This document shows, in pieces, positions 43,453 through 52,327 of a stretch of 64,000 nt of DNA (within the stretch, counting starts at the first letter, position 1; every line of letters starts with the position of its first letter). The notes below the pieces were generated by a model. The model had not been told where the DNA came from. It did no database searches and saw only the letters and a program-made list of their open reading frames with translations. The stretch spans positions 249,691 to 313,690 of the forward strand of contig NZ_LMQS01000003.1 in assembly GCF_001424665.1 (NCBI RefSeq). Reading direction: 5' to 3'. Source of the DNA: Methylophilus sp. Leaf416. Its GTDB lineage: Bacteria; Pseudomonadota; Gammaproteobacteria; Burkholderiales; Methylophilaceae. A program made the translations under genes and the position numbers.

Positions 43453-44895
43453 CTATTCAATGATGAAACTATTCTTCAGCTTGATCGCCATTTCTTCGGC
43501 GACTTTCTTGTTAGGCACATTGCTGAACCCGATCAGCAGACCGTTGTATTTGGGATCGATGGTCCATTTTGAAATAGGATAAATACCATAGCCCAGCTTG
43601 TTAAAGCTGCTACAGACTTCAGTATCAGAATACTGATGATCTAGAGACGCTACGAAGTGCATGCCGTTTTTGTGCGAGCTGATCTGTATTTTGTCCTCAA
43701 ACACATCCATCAGCGCCTTGCTGGCCAGTTCGCGCCTGTGTGCATACAAGTCACGCATCTTTTTCAGGTGGCGCGAAAAATGCCCTTCGGTAATGAAATC
43801 ATTCACTACCATTTGCGAAGTAATGGTAAAGCCGCGTTGATAGATAGCGGCCTTCTCGTTGCAGATATCCACCAGTCCAGACGGAACGACGATATAACCA
43901 ATCTTCAATGCAGGAAAAATGGTTTTACTGAAACTGCCGGCATAAATCACCCTGTCGTATTGATCCAGGCTTTTTAATGAAGGCAGCGGATAGCCGGAAT
44001 AGCGGAATTCCCCATCATAGTCATCCTCAATGATCCATGAATCATTAGCACTTGCCCATTGCAGCAGCTCAATCCTCCGCGCAGCCGAAAGTGGCAATCC
44101 CAGCGGGCTATGGTGTGAAGGCGTCACAATGGCCAATTTGGCATCTAGACATTTGTCGACTCCAGCAGACACGATCAGGCCCTGTTCATCAATCGGCACG
44201 CGGATGATATTGGCACCAAGGTCCTTGAGCAGCATGGCTGCCAGCAAAAATCCCGGATCTTCCATCCAGATATTCTCACCGTAAAACTTGAAGACCTTAC
44301 TCAAAAAATCCAGGGCGCCCTGGTAACCATTGGTGATGAAAACCTGTTCCGGCTCGCACACCACACCGCGCGCAAGCCGCAAGTAGGCTGCGATGGATTG
44401 CCTTAATGGCTCATACCCTTGAGGCTCTTTGAGACGCATCTCTTCCGCTGACATTGCACGGACCCGGTTACCACTTAATCTTGACCATATTTTTCTGGGG
44501 AAAGCATCAAATGCCGGACAACCAGGTAAATAAATGGGAGAAACAGATTTTGCCAGTTCGATATCAGCTGTTTGTGAGACAGGTTGTTTGGCAACAGGTG
44601 GTACAACAGTCCTCAGTTTTTTAGCAGCCGGCTTGCGCAACAAAGTGGAGACATAAGTGCCGGATTGACCTTTGGAGATAAAAACCCCCTCTCCCAGCAG
44701 CATGGCATAAGCACTTTCAACCGTGCCTCTGGCGACATTCAGTTCGCTCGCCAATGTCCTGGTAGAAGGAATCCGGTCGCCATCATTCAGCAAGTTACTT
44801 TCAATGGCCGCTTTAAACCTATGGTATATCTGCAAATGGATAGGCTGCGTTTCCGAGCTATCAAGCTTGATGAATGTTCGTGGAGAGGAATCCAT
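43453..44895 (-). CDS. MocR-family regulator (GntR DNA-binding domain fused to aminotransferase-like domain)
   Basis: 480-aa PLP-dependent regulator. The GntR-type winged helix is at about residues 15-80 (IPSTRTLASELNVARGTVES). The fold-type I aminotransferase-like domain spans about 115-480, with NGYQGALDFLSKVF, the aspartate region IIEDDYDGEFRYSG and the PLP-lysine segment AGSFSKTIFPALKIGY. Members usually control PLP, amino-acid or polyamine metabolism genes, often divergently encoded. Here the divergent neighbour is a TetR gene read on the same strand, so the target is unclear; the lost azoreductase downstream may have been a former partner. Confidence 0.92.
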   Translation of the reverse strand: MDSSPRTFIKLDSSETQPIHLQIYHRFKAAIESNLLNDGDRIPSTRTLASELNVARGTVESAYAMLLGEGVFISKGQSGTYVSTLLRKPAAKKLRTVVPPVAKQPVSQTADIELAKSVSPIYLPGCPAFDAFPRKIWSRLSGNRVRAMSAEEMRLKEPQGYEPLRQSIAAYLRLARGVVCEPEQVFITNGYQGALDFLSKVFKFYGENIWMEDPGFLLAAMLLKDLGANIIRVPIDEQGLIVSAGVDKCLDAKLAIVTPSHHSPLGLPLSAARRIELLQWASANDSWIIEDDYDGEFRYSGYPLPSLKSLDQYDRVIYAGSFSKTIFPALKIGYIVVPSGLVDICNEKAAIYQRGFTITSQMVVNDFITEGHFSRHLKKMRDLYAHRRELASKALMDVFEDKIQISSHKNGMHFVASLDHQYSDTEVCSSFNKLGYGIYPISKWTIDPKYNGLLIGFSNVPNKKVAEEMAIKLKNSFIIE

Positions 44896-44956
44896 CTGTT
44901 AGCGGCATGGTTATTTATAATTAATCACACCTTAACAGATTCATATATTGATGTAA

Positions 44957-45568
44957 TTACTTTGCTTTTGGCCAGGCACTTAAAGCCAAGTCGGCAATTG
45001 CCTTTAAATCGTCGTTAGAGGCGCCACTGGTCGCCTGCACCGACATGCCCTGATGCAAGGTTGCAAGATATTTCGCCAACGCATGCGGGTCGGCGTCACT
45101 TAATAAGTCGCCATCCTGTTTAGCCTGCTCAAAACGTTTGGTCAGCAAGTTTTCATAAGCGTTTCTATATTGTATAAGCACTTTTTTCACCATCTCGGCA
45201 CTTTCGCCGCCGGATAACGCGCCCTGCACAATCATGCAACCTTTGGGATGAGAAGGCTGGGTTAAAAAATCGGCTGCTTCATATAGAAAACGCTTAGCCA
45301 CAGCATGCGAGGTAGGTTCATTGATCACATCCCTCACAAAAGCCACCGGGCCCGTGGTGTATTTTGATAATGCCTTCATAAATAACTCTTCTTTATTACC
45401 GAAGGCGGCATACAAACTGGGCTTATTGACGCCTAAGGCTTCGGTCAGTTCAGCGAGCGATGCACCTTCATAACCTCTTTGCCAGAAAATCTGCAGGGCC
45501 TTATCAAGTGCCTCATCCATATCAAACACCCGTGGACGCCCTCGTAATTTTTTGGTCTCGGTAGTCAT
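44957..45568 (-). CDS. TetR-family repressor (short AT-rich target, hydrolase cluster)
   Basis: 203 aa from the ATG at 45568 (AAGG seven bases upstream); the frame is open further to 45622. The start GRPRVFDMDEALDKALQIFW and helix-turn-helix ASLAELTEALGVNKPSLYAA define the subfamily, with GKGCMIVQ-like PKGCMIVQGALS in the ligand domain. It is divergent from an alpha/beta hydrolase gene whose promoter carries an ATACC/GGTAT dyad, so it probably represses the hydrolase-MFS-KAS-hydrolase run. Confidence 0.9.
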   Translation of the reverse strand: MTTETKKLRGRPRVFDMDEALDKALQIFWQRGYEGASLAELTEALGVNKPSLYAAFGNKEELFMKALSKYTTGPVAFVRDVINEPTSHAVAKRFLYEAADFLTQPSHPKGCMIVQGALSGGESAEMVKKVLIQYRNAYENLLTKRFEQAKQDGDLLSDADPHALAKYLATLHQGMSVQATSGASNDDLKAIADLALSAWPKAK

Positions 45569-45615
45569 GCTTAAGCCTTTCAAATAAATAATATACCAAT
45601 TGTTACAAAAAAATA

Positions 45616-45662
45616 TTGACAAGGCAAGTGTTGCTGAATATTATTTATATACCAAACGGTAT
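45616..45662 (+). promoter_or_regulatory. Sigma-70 promoter and TetR operator of the hydrolase cluster
   Basis: TTGACA (45616-45621) and TATTAT (45639-45644) are spaced by 17 bp. The dyad ATACC-AAAC-GGTAT (45649-45662) covers the expected transcription start. A related ATACCAATTGTTA lies at 45593-45605 near the TetR start. Repressor binding at the start site is inferred. Confidence 0.7.
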
Positions 45663-45708
45663 TAAATAAAAAAACTTTATCAAAATCGTATTAAAAAAGG
45701 AGCTGTTT

Positions 45709-46614
45709 ATGCACAAATTTATCAAATCATTATTATTAATTGCCACTACATTTTCAATTGTAGAGCCTGGTATTGCCTCGGCAGCAGACAAACTGGAAAC
45801 TGCTCCTACCCAATTTTTAGAAACCAATGGCGTTAAATTCTCCTATCGCGCATTAGGCCCTAAAACAGGAACGCCTTTAGTATTCCTGCAACACTTTACC
45901 GGCACCATGGATGCATGGGATCCGGCTGTGGTGAATGCCTTTGCAAAAACAAGGCCGGTAGTGGTCTTTAACAACCGGGGCGTGGGTGCTACTAATGGTG
46001 TCGTTGCTGACAATGTCGCACAAATGACCACTGACGCTTATGCTTTTATCCAGGCGCTCGGTTACAAAAAAGTAGACCTGTTGGGATTTTCACTGGGCGG
46101 GTTCGTTGCACAAGAACTGGCTGCGCAACATCCGGAACTCATCCATAAAGTCATTCTTGCCGGAACGACACATCAAGGCGGTGGTAACAATCTCATGAAG
46201 GTGCTGAATGAGGCATTTTCGAGAGCCAATGCGCCTGACCCCCGTGACTACCTGTTCTTCTCTCAAACCGATGCCGGCAAAAAAGCGGGCGCTGAATTTT
46301 TATCCCGCGTCTACGCCAGAACAAAAGACCGTGACCCTGAGAGTGGTAAAGACATTGCCGATGCGCATGGCAAAGCGCTGATCGTATGGACCAGCACGCC
46401 GGATCCGGAATACAAAACACTTACCGCCATCCAGCAACCGGTACTGGTGGTGACCGGAAGCAATGACACCATGTTGGACACTGCAGGGTCGATCACACTC
46501 TACAAACACATTAAAAATGCCCAATTAGTGCTTTACCCGGACTCAAACCACGGCTCTATTTTTCAGTATCACGATAGCTTTGTTAACACAGCCAACTATT
46601 TCCTGAATCATTAA
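45709..46614 (+). CDS. Exported alpha/beta hydrolase
   Basis: 301-aa alpha/beta-fold hydrolase with a signal peptide (MHKFIKSLLLIATTFSIV...IASA), so probably periplasmic. The nucleophile elbow is GFSLGGFV (Ser near residue 127), the acid is probably in GSNDTML and the His in SNHGSIF. It resembles chloroperoxidase/haloalkane-dehalogenase-like general hydrolases. AAAAGGAG precedes the ATG. It is first of a cluster under a TetR-type operator. Confidence 0.9.
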   Translation: MHKFIKSLLLIATTFSIVEPGIASAADKLETAPTQFLETNGVKFSYRALGPKTGTPLVFLQHFTGTMDAWDPAVVNAFAKTRPVVVFNNRGVGATNGVVADNVAQMTTDAYAFIQALGYKKVDLLGFSLGGFVAQELAAQHPELIHKVILAGTTHQGGGNNLMKVLNEAFSRANAPDPRDYLFFSQTDAGKKAGAEFLSRVYARTKDRDPESGKDIADAHGKALIVWTSTPDPEYKTLTAIQQPVLVVTGSNDTMLDTAGSITLYKHIKNAQLVLYPDSNHGSIFQYHDSFVNTANYFLNH

Positions 46615-46620
46615 TTACAA

Positions 46621-46646
46621 AAGCCACCAGCAGTGGTGGCTTGTTT
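46621..46646 (+). terminator. Hairpin between hydrolase and MFS genes
   Basis: AAGCCACCA (46621-46629) pairs with TGGTGGCTT (46634-46642) around GCAG and is followed by a short GTTT. It is a weak terminator that may reduce, not stop, read-through into the MFS gene. Confidence 0.55.
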
Positions 46647-46671
46647 CATTCATGATGGATACGAGAAAAAT

Positions 46672-48096
46672 ATGACGACCACTGAAGCAACATACAGCCC
46701 GCCGGACAAAGCCACGCATAATGGATGGCGCGTGTTTGCGATTGCCTGTATCGCCATTTTTATGGTGTCGCTGGATACCACCATTCTGTATGCAGGCTTC
46801 AGCAATATCCTGCGTAGCTTCCCGGGCGCAACCGCCGCCGATTTATCCTGGGCGATGAATGCCTACTCGATTGTATATGCGGCTATGCTCATTCCAGCCG
46901 GGGGGATCGCAGATAAATTCGGCAGGAAAAAAATATTTATGCTGGGTGTGTTGCTGTTTGTCAGCGCCTCATTTGCCTGCGGCGCCTCACCCAATGTCGG
47001 CTTTCTGATCGTTGCCCGGATAGTGCAATCCATAGGCGCATGTTTGCTATCCCCCGCTGCGCTTGCCATTGTGCTTGAGGCTTTCCCAAGGGAAAAACGC
47101 ATGGTCGTCATGGGCGCCTGGGGTGCGGTGGGCGCTTTGGCAGCGGCCCTGGGTCCAGGGATAGGCTCATTGATTATTGACATAGGCGGCTGGCAGTGGG
47201 CATTTTTTATCAACATCCCGATTGGCTTATTTTGTGTCTGGCAAAGCGCCTCTTCGTTGCAAGAGTCGATCCAGCCCAGGGATAAATTACGTCTGGATTG
47301 GGTAGGCATACTGCAACTGATGACGGGCGTCGGTGCGATTGCTTTCGGCCTTGTCGAGCTTAACTCTATTCACTGGTCTGCTGTAGAACTGCTCAGTATC
47401 GTAGTACTCGGCCTGGCCCTGTTACTCAGTTACATCCCTTGGGCAAAGTCTAATCCTGAGCCGTTATTCGAGTTAGGCCTGTTCAAGAGCGACACCTTCC
47501 TGTTTGCCAATATTGCCGGGTTTATATTTGCCATCGCCTTTGCCATTATGTTTTTTTCATTCTTTTTCTGGATGAAGAATATCTGGCACTTTAGCCAGTC
47601 GATGGCTGGCACTTCTATCATGCCAGGTCCATTAACGGTGGTACCAACCGCGATTCTTTCAGGCAAGCTTGCCTCAAAAATCGGCCATAGACCTTTATTG
47701 ATTACCGGCACCATCACCTATGCCTTGAGTGGCTTGTGGTTCATGTTGGTACCGGATGCCAGCCCCGACTACCTGACTGAGTGGTTACCAGGATTAATAT
47801 TGAGCGGCTTATCGGTAGGCCTGGTGATCCCTTCATTATCCGCAGCCTCCGTATTTGGTTTACCCGCCAAAGATTATGCAGTAGGTAGCGCCATCAATCA
47901 TGCCGTGCGCCAGATAGGCACAGTTATTGGCGTTTCGCTGACCGTGCTGTTACTAGCCAAAGCAGAATTACAGATTGCGGACTTTCATCGCATCTATGCC
48001 ATCCATATAACGCTGGCGCTGATCACCGGCTTATTGTGTTTACCCATCAATACGCATCCCAAACAATTACTAGTGAAAACAAGCGGCACTATTTGA
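46672..48096 (+). CDS. MFS exporter, DHA2 (14-TMS) family
   Basis: 474 aa from the ATG at 46672. About 14 hydrophobic segments are visible, with motif A-like GGIADKFGRKKIFMLGVLLF and the DHA2 D1 motif in MVSLDTTILYAGFSNILRSF. Members of this group (EmrB/QacA) export drugs or metabolites with protons. It lies inside the TetR-controlled cluster, just before a ketoacyl-ACP synthase gene. Confidence 0.92.
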   Translation: MTTTEATYSPPDKATHNGWRVFAIACIAIFMVSLDTTILYAGFSNILRSFPGATAADLSWAMNAYSIVYAAMLIPAGGIADKFGRKKIFMLGVLLFVSASFACGASPNVGFLIVARIVQSIGACLLSPAALAIVLEAFPREKRMVVMGAWGAVGALAAALGPGIGSLIIDIGGWQWAFFINIPIGLFCVWQSASSLQESIQPRDKLRLDWVGILQLMTGVGAIAFGLVELNSIHWSAVELLSIVVLGLALLLSYIPWAKSNPEPLFELGLFKSDTFLFANIAGFIFAIAFAIMFFSFFFWMKNIWHFSQSMAGTSIMPGPLTVVPTAILSGKLASKIGHRPLLITGTITYALSGLWFMLVPDASPDYLTEWLPGLILSGLSVGLVIPSLSAASVFGLPAKDYAVGSAINHAVRQIGTVIGVSLTVLLLAKAELQIADFHRIYAIHITLALITGLLCLPINTHPKQLLVKTSGTI

Positions 48097-48133
48097 CACC
48101 CGTTAATGTTGAAAAGTTATTAAGGTCATTATT

Positions 48134-49402
48134 ATGAAAAGAATTGTTGTTACCGGAATGGGCGTGGTCAGCCCGCTAGGCACAGGTGTTGAATTAGCCT
48201 GGAAGCATTTACTGGAAGGAAAATCCGGCATCTCAACGTTGCCAGATATCTTGGCAGAAGGCAGCCCGGTCAATATTGCCGGCTGGGTAAAACCATTAGA
48301 GACTGATCCGGTTTTTGGGCTGGATTTATCACAGCATATCAGCGCCAAGGAGTTGCGCAGGATAGACAGGTTTATCCAGTTTGCGCTGATTGCGGCAGAA
48401 GAAGCGATTCATCAGGCACAATGGCATCCAAAGAATGATGCTGAAAGCGAACGCACCGCCACGATTATCGCCTCGGGCATTGGCGGCTTTCCGGCCATCG
48501 CACAGGCAGTCCGCAAAGGCGAGCAGGAAGGCGTTGAGCGCTTATCACCTTTTACCATTCCGTCATTCCTGGTGAACCTCGCCGCTGGTCAGGTGGCGCT
48601 AAAACATCAATTCAAGGGGCCGCTGGGCGCACCGGTCACCGCGTGTGCAGCGGGTGTGCAGGCGATTGGCGATGCTGCCAGGCTAATCCATGCGAATGAG
48701 GCTGACATTGTCATTTGCGGTGGCGCCGAAGCCTGTATCGACAAAGTAAGCCTGGGCGGCTTTGCCGCAGCCAAAGCGTTGAGTAGCCGATATGCAGATA
48801 CCCCCGAGCAAGCTTCAAGGCCATTTGATCAGGACCGGGATGGATTCGTCATGGGCGAAGGCGCCGGTATTCTGGTGATTGAATCTTATGAACATGCCAT
48901 GGCAAGAGGTGCCACGCCAATTGCCGAATTGGTAGGTTACGGCACCACTTCGGATGCCTACCACATCACCTCCAGCCCGGAAGACGGTTCCGGTGCGGCG
49001 CGAGCAATGTCGATAGCCTTGAATCAGGCAGGATTAACACCCGCTGCAATTGATCACATCAATGCACATGCCACCTCTACCCCTGTCGGTGATGCAGGTG
49101 AACTGGCAGCGATCAAGCGTGTATTTGGAACTCAGGATGCCCCAGTGATCAGTGCCACCAAATCTTCTACAGGTCACTTATTGGGCGCAGCGGGCGGGCT
49201 GGAAGCTATCTTCACCATTAAAGCCATTCAAACCCAATATTGCCCGCCAACTATTAATCTTGAGAAAGCTGACGAACGCGCCAGTGGACTGACTATTGTC
49301 GGCCAACAACCTCTAGTCAAGAACATTGACTATGCCTTATCCAATGGCTTTGGCTTCGGCGGCGTCAATGCGTCAGTGATTTTCAAACGCTTCTATTTTT
49401 AA
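48134..49402 (+). CDS. fabF: Beta-ketoacyl-ACP synthase II (FabF) paralogue
   Basis: 422-aa thiolase-fold condensing enzyme. The Cys-His-His triad is complete: VTACAAGVQAIGDA (Cys near 169), INAHATSTPVGD (His near 311) and SSTGHLLGAAGG (His near 348). It begins KRIVVTGMGVVSPLGTGVEL as FabF does. No acpP, fabD or fabG lies nearby, so this is not the housekeeping fab cluster. In the company of an exporter, hydrolases and a TetR gene it could make or modify an acyl product, or act as an inhibitor-resistant spare FabF. Confidence 0.92.
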   Translation: MKRIVVTGMGVVSPLGTGVELAWKHLLEGKSGISTLPDILAEGSPVNIAGWVKPLETDPVFGLDLSQHISAKELRRIDRFIQFALIAAEEAIHQAQWHPKNDAESERTATIIASGIGGFPAIAQAVRKGEQEGVERLSPFTIPSFLVNLAAGQVALKHQFKGPLGAPVTACAAGVQAIGDAARLIHANEADIVICGGAEACIDKVSLGGFAAAKALSSRYADTPEQASRPFDQDRDGFVMGEGAGILVIESYEHAMARGATPIAELVGYGTTSDAYHITSSPEDGSGAARAMSIALNQAGLTPAAIDHINAHATSTPVGDAGELAAIKRVFGTQDAPVISATKSSTGHLLGAAGGLEAIFTIKAIQTQYCPPTINLEKADERASGLTIVGQQPLVKNIDYALSNGFGFGGVNASVIFKRFYF

Positions 49403-49461
49403 CAGTCGAACGCTTTACCAACAACGTGGCAATTAACCAACCAATCAATAGGGGAAACTAA

Positions 49462-50319
49462 ATGAACTATGCACCAAAAGACTTGAAATTTAATGGTGAA
49501 GAACGCTTCATCAAACTGGCGAATGGAGAAACCATACGTGTGATAAAAACCGGCCAGGGCGCACCGCTTTTACTGATGCACACCATACGCACGCAGATTG
49601 AGTTTTTTAGCGAGATGATCCCATTTTATGCAAAAAACTACACTGTTTATGCCGTCGACTTGCCTGGGCACGGCCTGTCATCCATTAACAAATCAATCAA
49701 TTATGATGAACCTTATTTGAGGAATGCATTGATTGAAGTCATCAACCAGTTAGGACTATACAACCTGACGCTGGTCGGCGAGTCTATCGGTGCAACGCTC
49801 GCACTCACCATCGCAGCCACCCTGCCGGAGAAAATCAAGCAGGTGTTTGCGGTCAATACTTATGACTATGAAACCCGGTATGCCGATGGCATCCGTCGTG
49901 GCAACTTTATTGCTAACTTCATATTGTGGAATTATTCCATTCCTGTGCATGGTGCCATCTTCGCAGCGTTAGAAAACCGCTTTTTCTTGAGCCTGGTGAT
50001 GAATGGTGGCGTGACCAATATCAAGAGAATACCAACCTGGCTAATGAAACTATTTGATCAGACAGGTCACAGGCCAGGTTATAAGTTTCTTGGCAGAAAT
50101 ATCCTGAAAAACTGGCGAAGCTGGTCTAAAGCATCTGAGCTTTATGCGCAGGTGAAATGCCCGGTCATTTTGGTATATGGCGAGTTTGATTGGTCAACCC
50201 AGCAGGAAAGATCGCGTACATTCAATCAATTACCTGCTGCCACATTGCAGACAATTGCCGGTGCCGGTCATTTCCTCAGCATTGATAACCCGGAAGCGCT
50301 TAAATTGGTTTTCAAATAA
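49462..50319 (+). CDS. Alpha/beta hydrolase (cytoplasmic)
   Basis: 285-aa alpha/beta hydrolase without signal peptide. The oxyanion region TGQGAPLLLMHTIRTQIEFF, nucleophile elbow GESIGATLAL (Ser near residue 112), acid in YGEFDWSTQ and His in GAGHFLSID are present. The residue after the HG-like position is HT rather than HG. AGGGGAAA precedes the ATG. Last gene of the TetR-controlled run. Confidence 0.9.
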   Translation: MNYAPKDLKFNGEERFIKLANGETIRVIKTGQGAPLLLMHTIRTQIEFFSEMIPFYAKNYTVYAVDLPGHGLSSINKSINYDEPYLRNALIEVINQLGLYNLTLVGESIGATLALTIAATLPEKIKQVFAVNTYDYETRYADGIRRGNFIANFILWNYSIPVHGAIFAALENRFFLSLVMNGGVTNIKRIPTWLMKLFDQTGHRPGYKFLGRNILKNWRSWSKASELYAQVKCPVILVYGEFDWSTQQERSRTFNQLPAATLQTIAGAGHFLSIDNPEALKLVFK

Positions 50320-50347
50320 GTGTTAAATTGACTGTTGGCTAAGCCGC

Positions 50348-51010
50348 TCAGCCATATGTTTTTTCAATTAACCCTTTTAAATCATTCATATCGCCGAATG
50401 TTTTTGAGGCGCCGGCATTGATGAGTTTCTCGGCAGGGAAAGTGCCGGTATAACCGAACACATTCATTCCCGCAGCCACTGCGGCAGTGACGCCTATATG
50501 CGTGTCTTCTATCACCAGAACATTTTCGGGAGACACGCCATTGGCTTTGGCTGCATGCAAGTAAATATCGGGCGCTGGTTTCGGTGCGGCAACCAGGCTG
50601 GAAGTAAAAATCTTTCCATCAAACCTGTTAAAAAGTGTTGTCTTTTTGAGCATCAAACGTACTTTCTCTGGTGAGCTATTTGAAGCCAGGCAGAATGGCA
50701 CATTGAGATCATCAATCGCTTTTTCAACATTTTTGACTGCTTTCAAATCTCGCTCCAGCGCCTCTATACTCATGGCATTGAATGATTTGAAAAAGTCATC
50801 CGGGAGTGTGAAATTGTGATGCTGATATAAAAGCGCTTTGACTACGCTCATGCCACTGCCTACATATTTGGCGACAAACTCTTCGTGTGGAATGGATAGA
50901 CCATAACCTTGCAAGATATCTAAAAATATTTGATTAGTGATGGGCTCGCTGTCCACCAGTACACCATCACAATCAAAGATGACTAATTTTAATGCTTTCA
51001 TTGCCTTCAT
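50348..51010 (-). CDS. HAD-superfamily hydrolase (phosphatase / beta-phosphoglucomutase-like)
   Basis: 220-aa HAD subfamily IA protein with nucleophile motif VIFDCDGVLVDSEP, Thr/Ser motif CLASNSSPEKV, Lys in AAPKPAPDIYL and acidic motif VLVIEDTHIGVTAA. The family dephosphorylates small sugar or glycolate phosphates. The start could be either ATG of the MKAMKAL run (51010 or 51001). Converges on the hydrolase gene; no evident operon partner. Confidence 0.9.
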   Translation of the reverse strand: MKAMKALKLVIFDCDGVLVDSEPITNQIFLDILQGYGLSIPHEEFVAKYVGSGMSVVKALLYQHHNFTLPDDFFKSFNAMSIEALERDLKAVKNVEKAIDDLNVPFCLASNSSPEKVRLMLKKTTLFNRFDGKIFTSSLVAAPKPAPDIYLHAAKANGVSPENVLVIEDTHIGVTAAVAAGMNVFGYTGTFPAEKLINAGASKTFGDMNDLKGLIEKTYG

Positions 51011-51163
51011 TTCCCATCAATCCGCTAAAGATTTAAGTCCGACAAATCCTACATCAATAGCAGTGAATGCCTGATAAATTTAATAATCCTGTTTGATTAT
51101 TCTGCAACCGTTGGGACCGAAAGTGGAAGCTATATAGGATTCCCGTGTTTGGTTACCGGCACC

Positions 51164-51188
51164 GCGGTAGTTCCTGAGGAGCTACCGC
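51164..51188. other. Strong hairpin upstream of the CBS protein gene
   Basis: GCGGTAGTTCC (51164-51174) pairs with GGAGCTACCGC (51178-51188) over 11 bp with one T-G pair and a TGA loop. No T-run follows. It lies 53 bp before the CBS gene in a 230-bp gap between divergent genes. Possible leader structure or palindromic protein site. Confidence 0.5.
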
Positions 51189-51240
51189 ATCTATGTCCAC
51201 AGTACGCCCAGATTAATATCATAGTAAAAGGACTAAAAAA

Positions 51241-51717
51241 ATGATGATTAGCCAATGGATGACCTCTCAGGTTGCTACCGCCTCCCCTCAAGATTCTCTC
51301 AAATTTGCTGCACAACTCATGGAAGAAAATGATTTCGATGCGATACCCGTTTGTGAAAACGGCCGTTTGGTCGGCATGCTTTCAATCAGAGATATCGCGA
51401 TGAAAGCAGTTGCCCATGGACGATCCCTCGAAGAAACTAAAGTTGCGCAGTGCATGGCTGTTGAGGCGAAATATGTGTTTGCTGATCAGGCCACGTCGTA
51501 TGTCATCAACTTTATGATTGAACAGCAGCTCAAAAGTTTGCTGGTATTAGACAGGGATTACGAATTAGTTGGCATCGTCTGCCTCGAAGACCTGGATATC
51601 TCCAACAAGATCACAGGTTCCTTTAGTATCAAAAATAAAGCCCCTATAGAAGTTGTCACGTCTCAATGGCAAAAACCTAGCACCCATAAAAATTACCAGA
51701 ACCTGGTTCAGGCCTAG
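51241..51717 (+). CDS. Tandem CBS-domain protein
   Basis: 158-aa cytoplasmic protein made of two CBS domains (QWMTSQVATASPQDSLKFA with GMLSIRDIAMKAV; CMAVEAKYVFADQA with GIVCLEDLDIS). CBS pairs bind adenosine nucleotides and act as energy or redox sensors. There is no fused effector domain. The ATG at 41-43 in the block is followed by a second ATG; AAAGGA lies upstream. Partner unknown. Confidence 0.9.
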   Translation: MMISQWMTSQVATASPQDSLKFAAQLMEENDFDAIPVCENGRLVGMLSIRDIAMKAVAHGRSLEETKVAQCMAVEAKYVFADQATSYVINFMIEQQLKSLLVLDRDYELVGIVCLEDLDISNKITGSFSIKNKAPIEVVTSQWQKPSTHKNYQNLVQA

Positions 51718-51753
51718 ACTTATTGATTAACACTTAACCTGAGTTAAAAAATA

Positions 51754-52233
51754 ATGAAAAAAATCACTCTATTCGCACTCGCTTTTGTACTTACCAATTC
51801 TTTTAATACTAATGCTGACACCCTGGGTTTTGCGGTAGGTAGTTATGATTTCGATGGATCCCGTTCTGCGACCGATTTTCGTGTTGATTATGAATATGAT
51901 ACTTCAGTCATCGTCGATCATTTAAAACCATGGCTAGGTGTGCAAGCGACCACCGATGGTTCGCTGTGGCTAGGCGGCGGCGTGTTGTATGATTGGCAGT
52001 TTGCTGATACCTGGCACCTGAAGCCTGGTTTGGGTTTGGGGTATTACAGTCGCGGAAGCAGTGATCTCGACTTGGGCCATCCGGTTGAGTTCCGTTCACA
52101 GCTCGAGATTGCAAAAGATATCAATGCACAAAATAGCCTAGGTTTGGCAGTCAGCCACTTGTCCAACGCCGATTTGGATGATAGAAATCCTGGTGTAGAA
52201 GTGCTGAGCTTGTACTGGCACTACAACTTCTAA
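51754..52233 (+). CDS. pagL: Lipid A 3-O-deacylase PagL
   Basis: 159-aa outer-membrane enzyme removing the 3-O acyl chain of lipid A. It has a signal peptide ending near TNADT, a beta-rich barrel with GVLYDWQF and GLGLGYYSRG strands, and the catalytic PagL region SHLSNADLDDRNPGVEVLSL (His and Ser close together, Glu further on), with a terminal aromatic (HYNF). Such trimming weakens recognition by host and phage and changes membrane properties. A terminator follows. Confidence 0.88.
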   Translation: MKKITLFALAFVLTNSFNTNADTLGFAVGSYDFDGSRSATDFRVDYEYDTSVIVDHLKPWLGVQATTDGSLWLGGGVLYDWQFADTWHLKPGLGLGYYSRGSSDLDLGHPVEFRSQLEIAKDINAQNSLGLAVSHLSNADLDDRNPGVEVLSLYWHYNF

Positions 52234-52278
52234 GCCCAAGCGCTCTAAGTATAAATTTTCACCTTTCAGTTCATAAGC

Positions 52279-52306
52279 AAAAAGCCCCGGTCTCCCGGGG
52301 CTTTTT
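52279..52306. terminator. Bidirectional intrinsic terminator after pagL
   Basis: GCCCCGG (52284-52290) pairs with CCGGGGC (52295-52301) and is flanked by an A-run on the left and a T-run on the right. It can end pagL (plus) and the small peptide gene (minus), which converge here. Confidence 0.9.
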
Positions 52307-52327
52307 CATCAGATGATTGATATCAGC

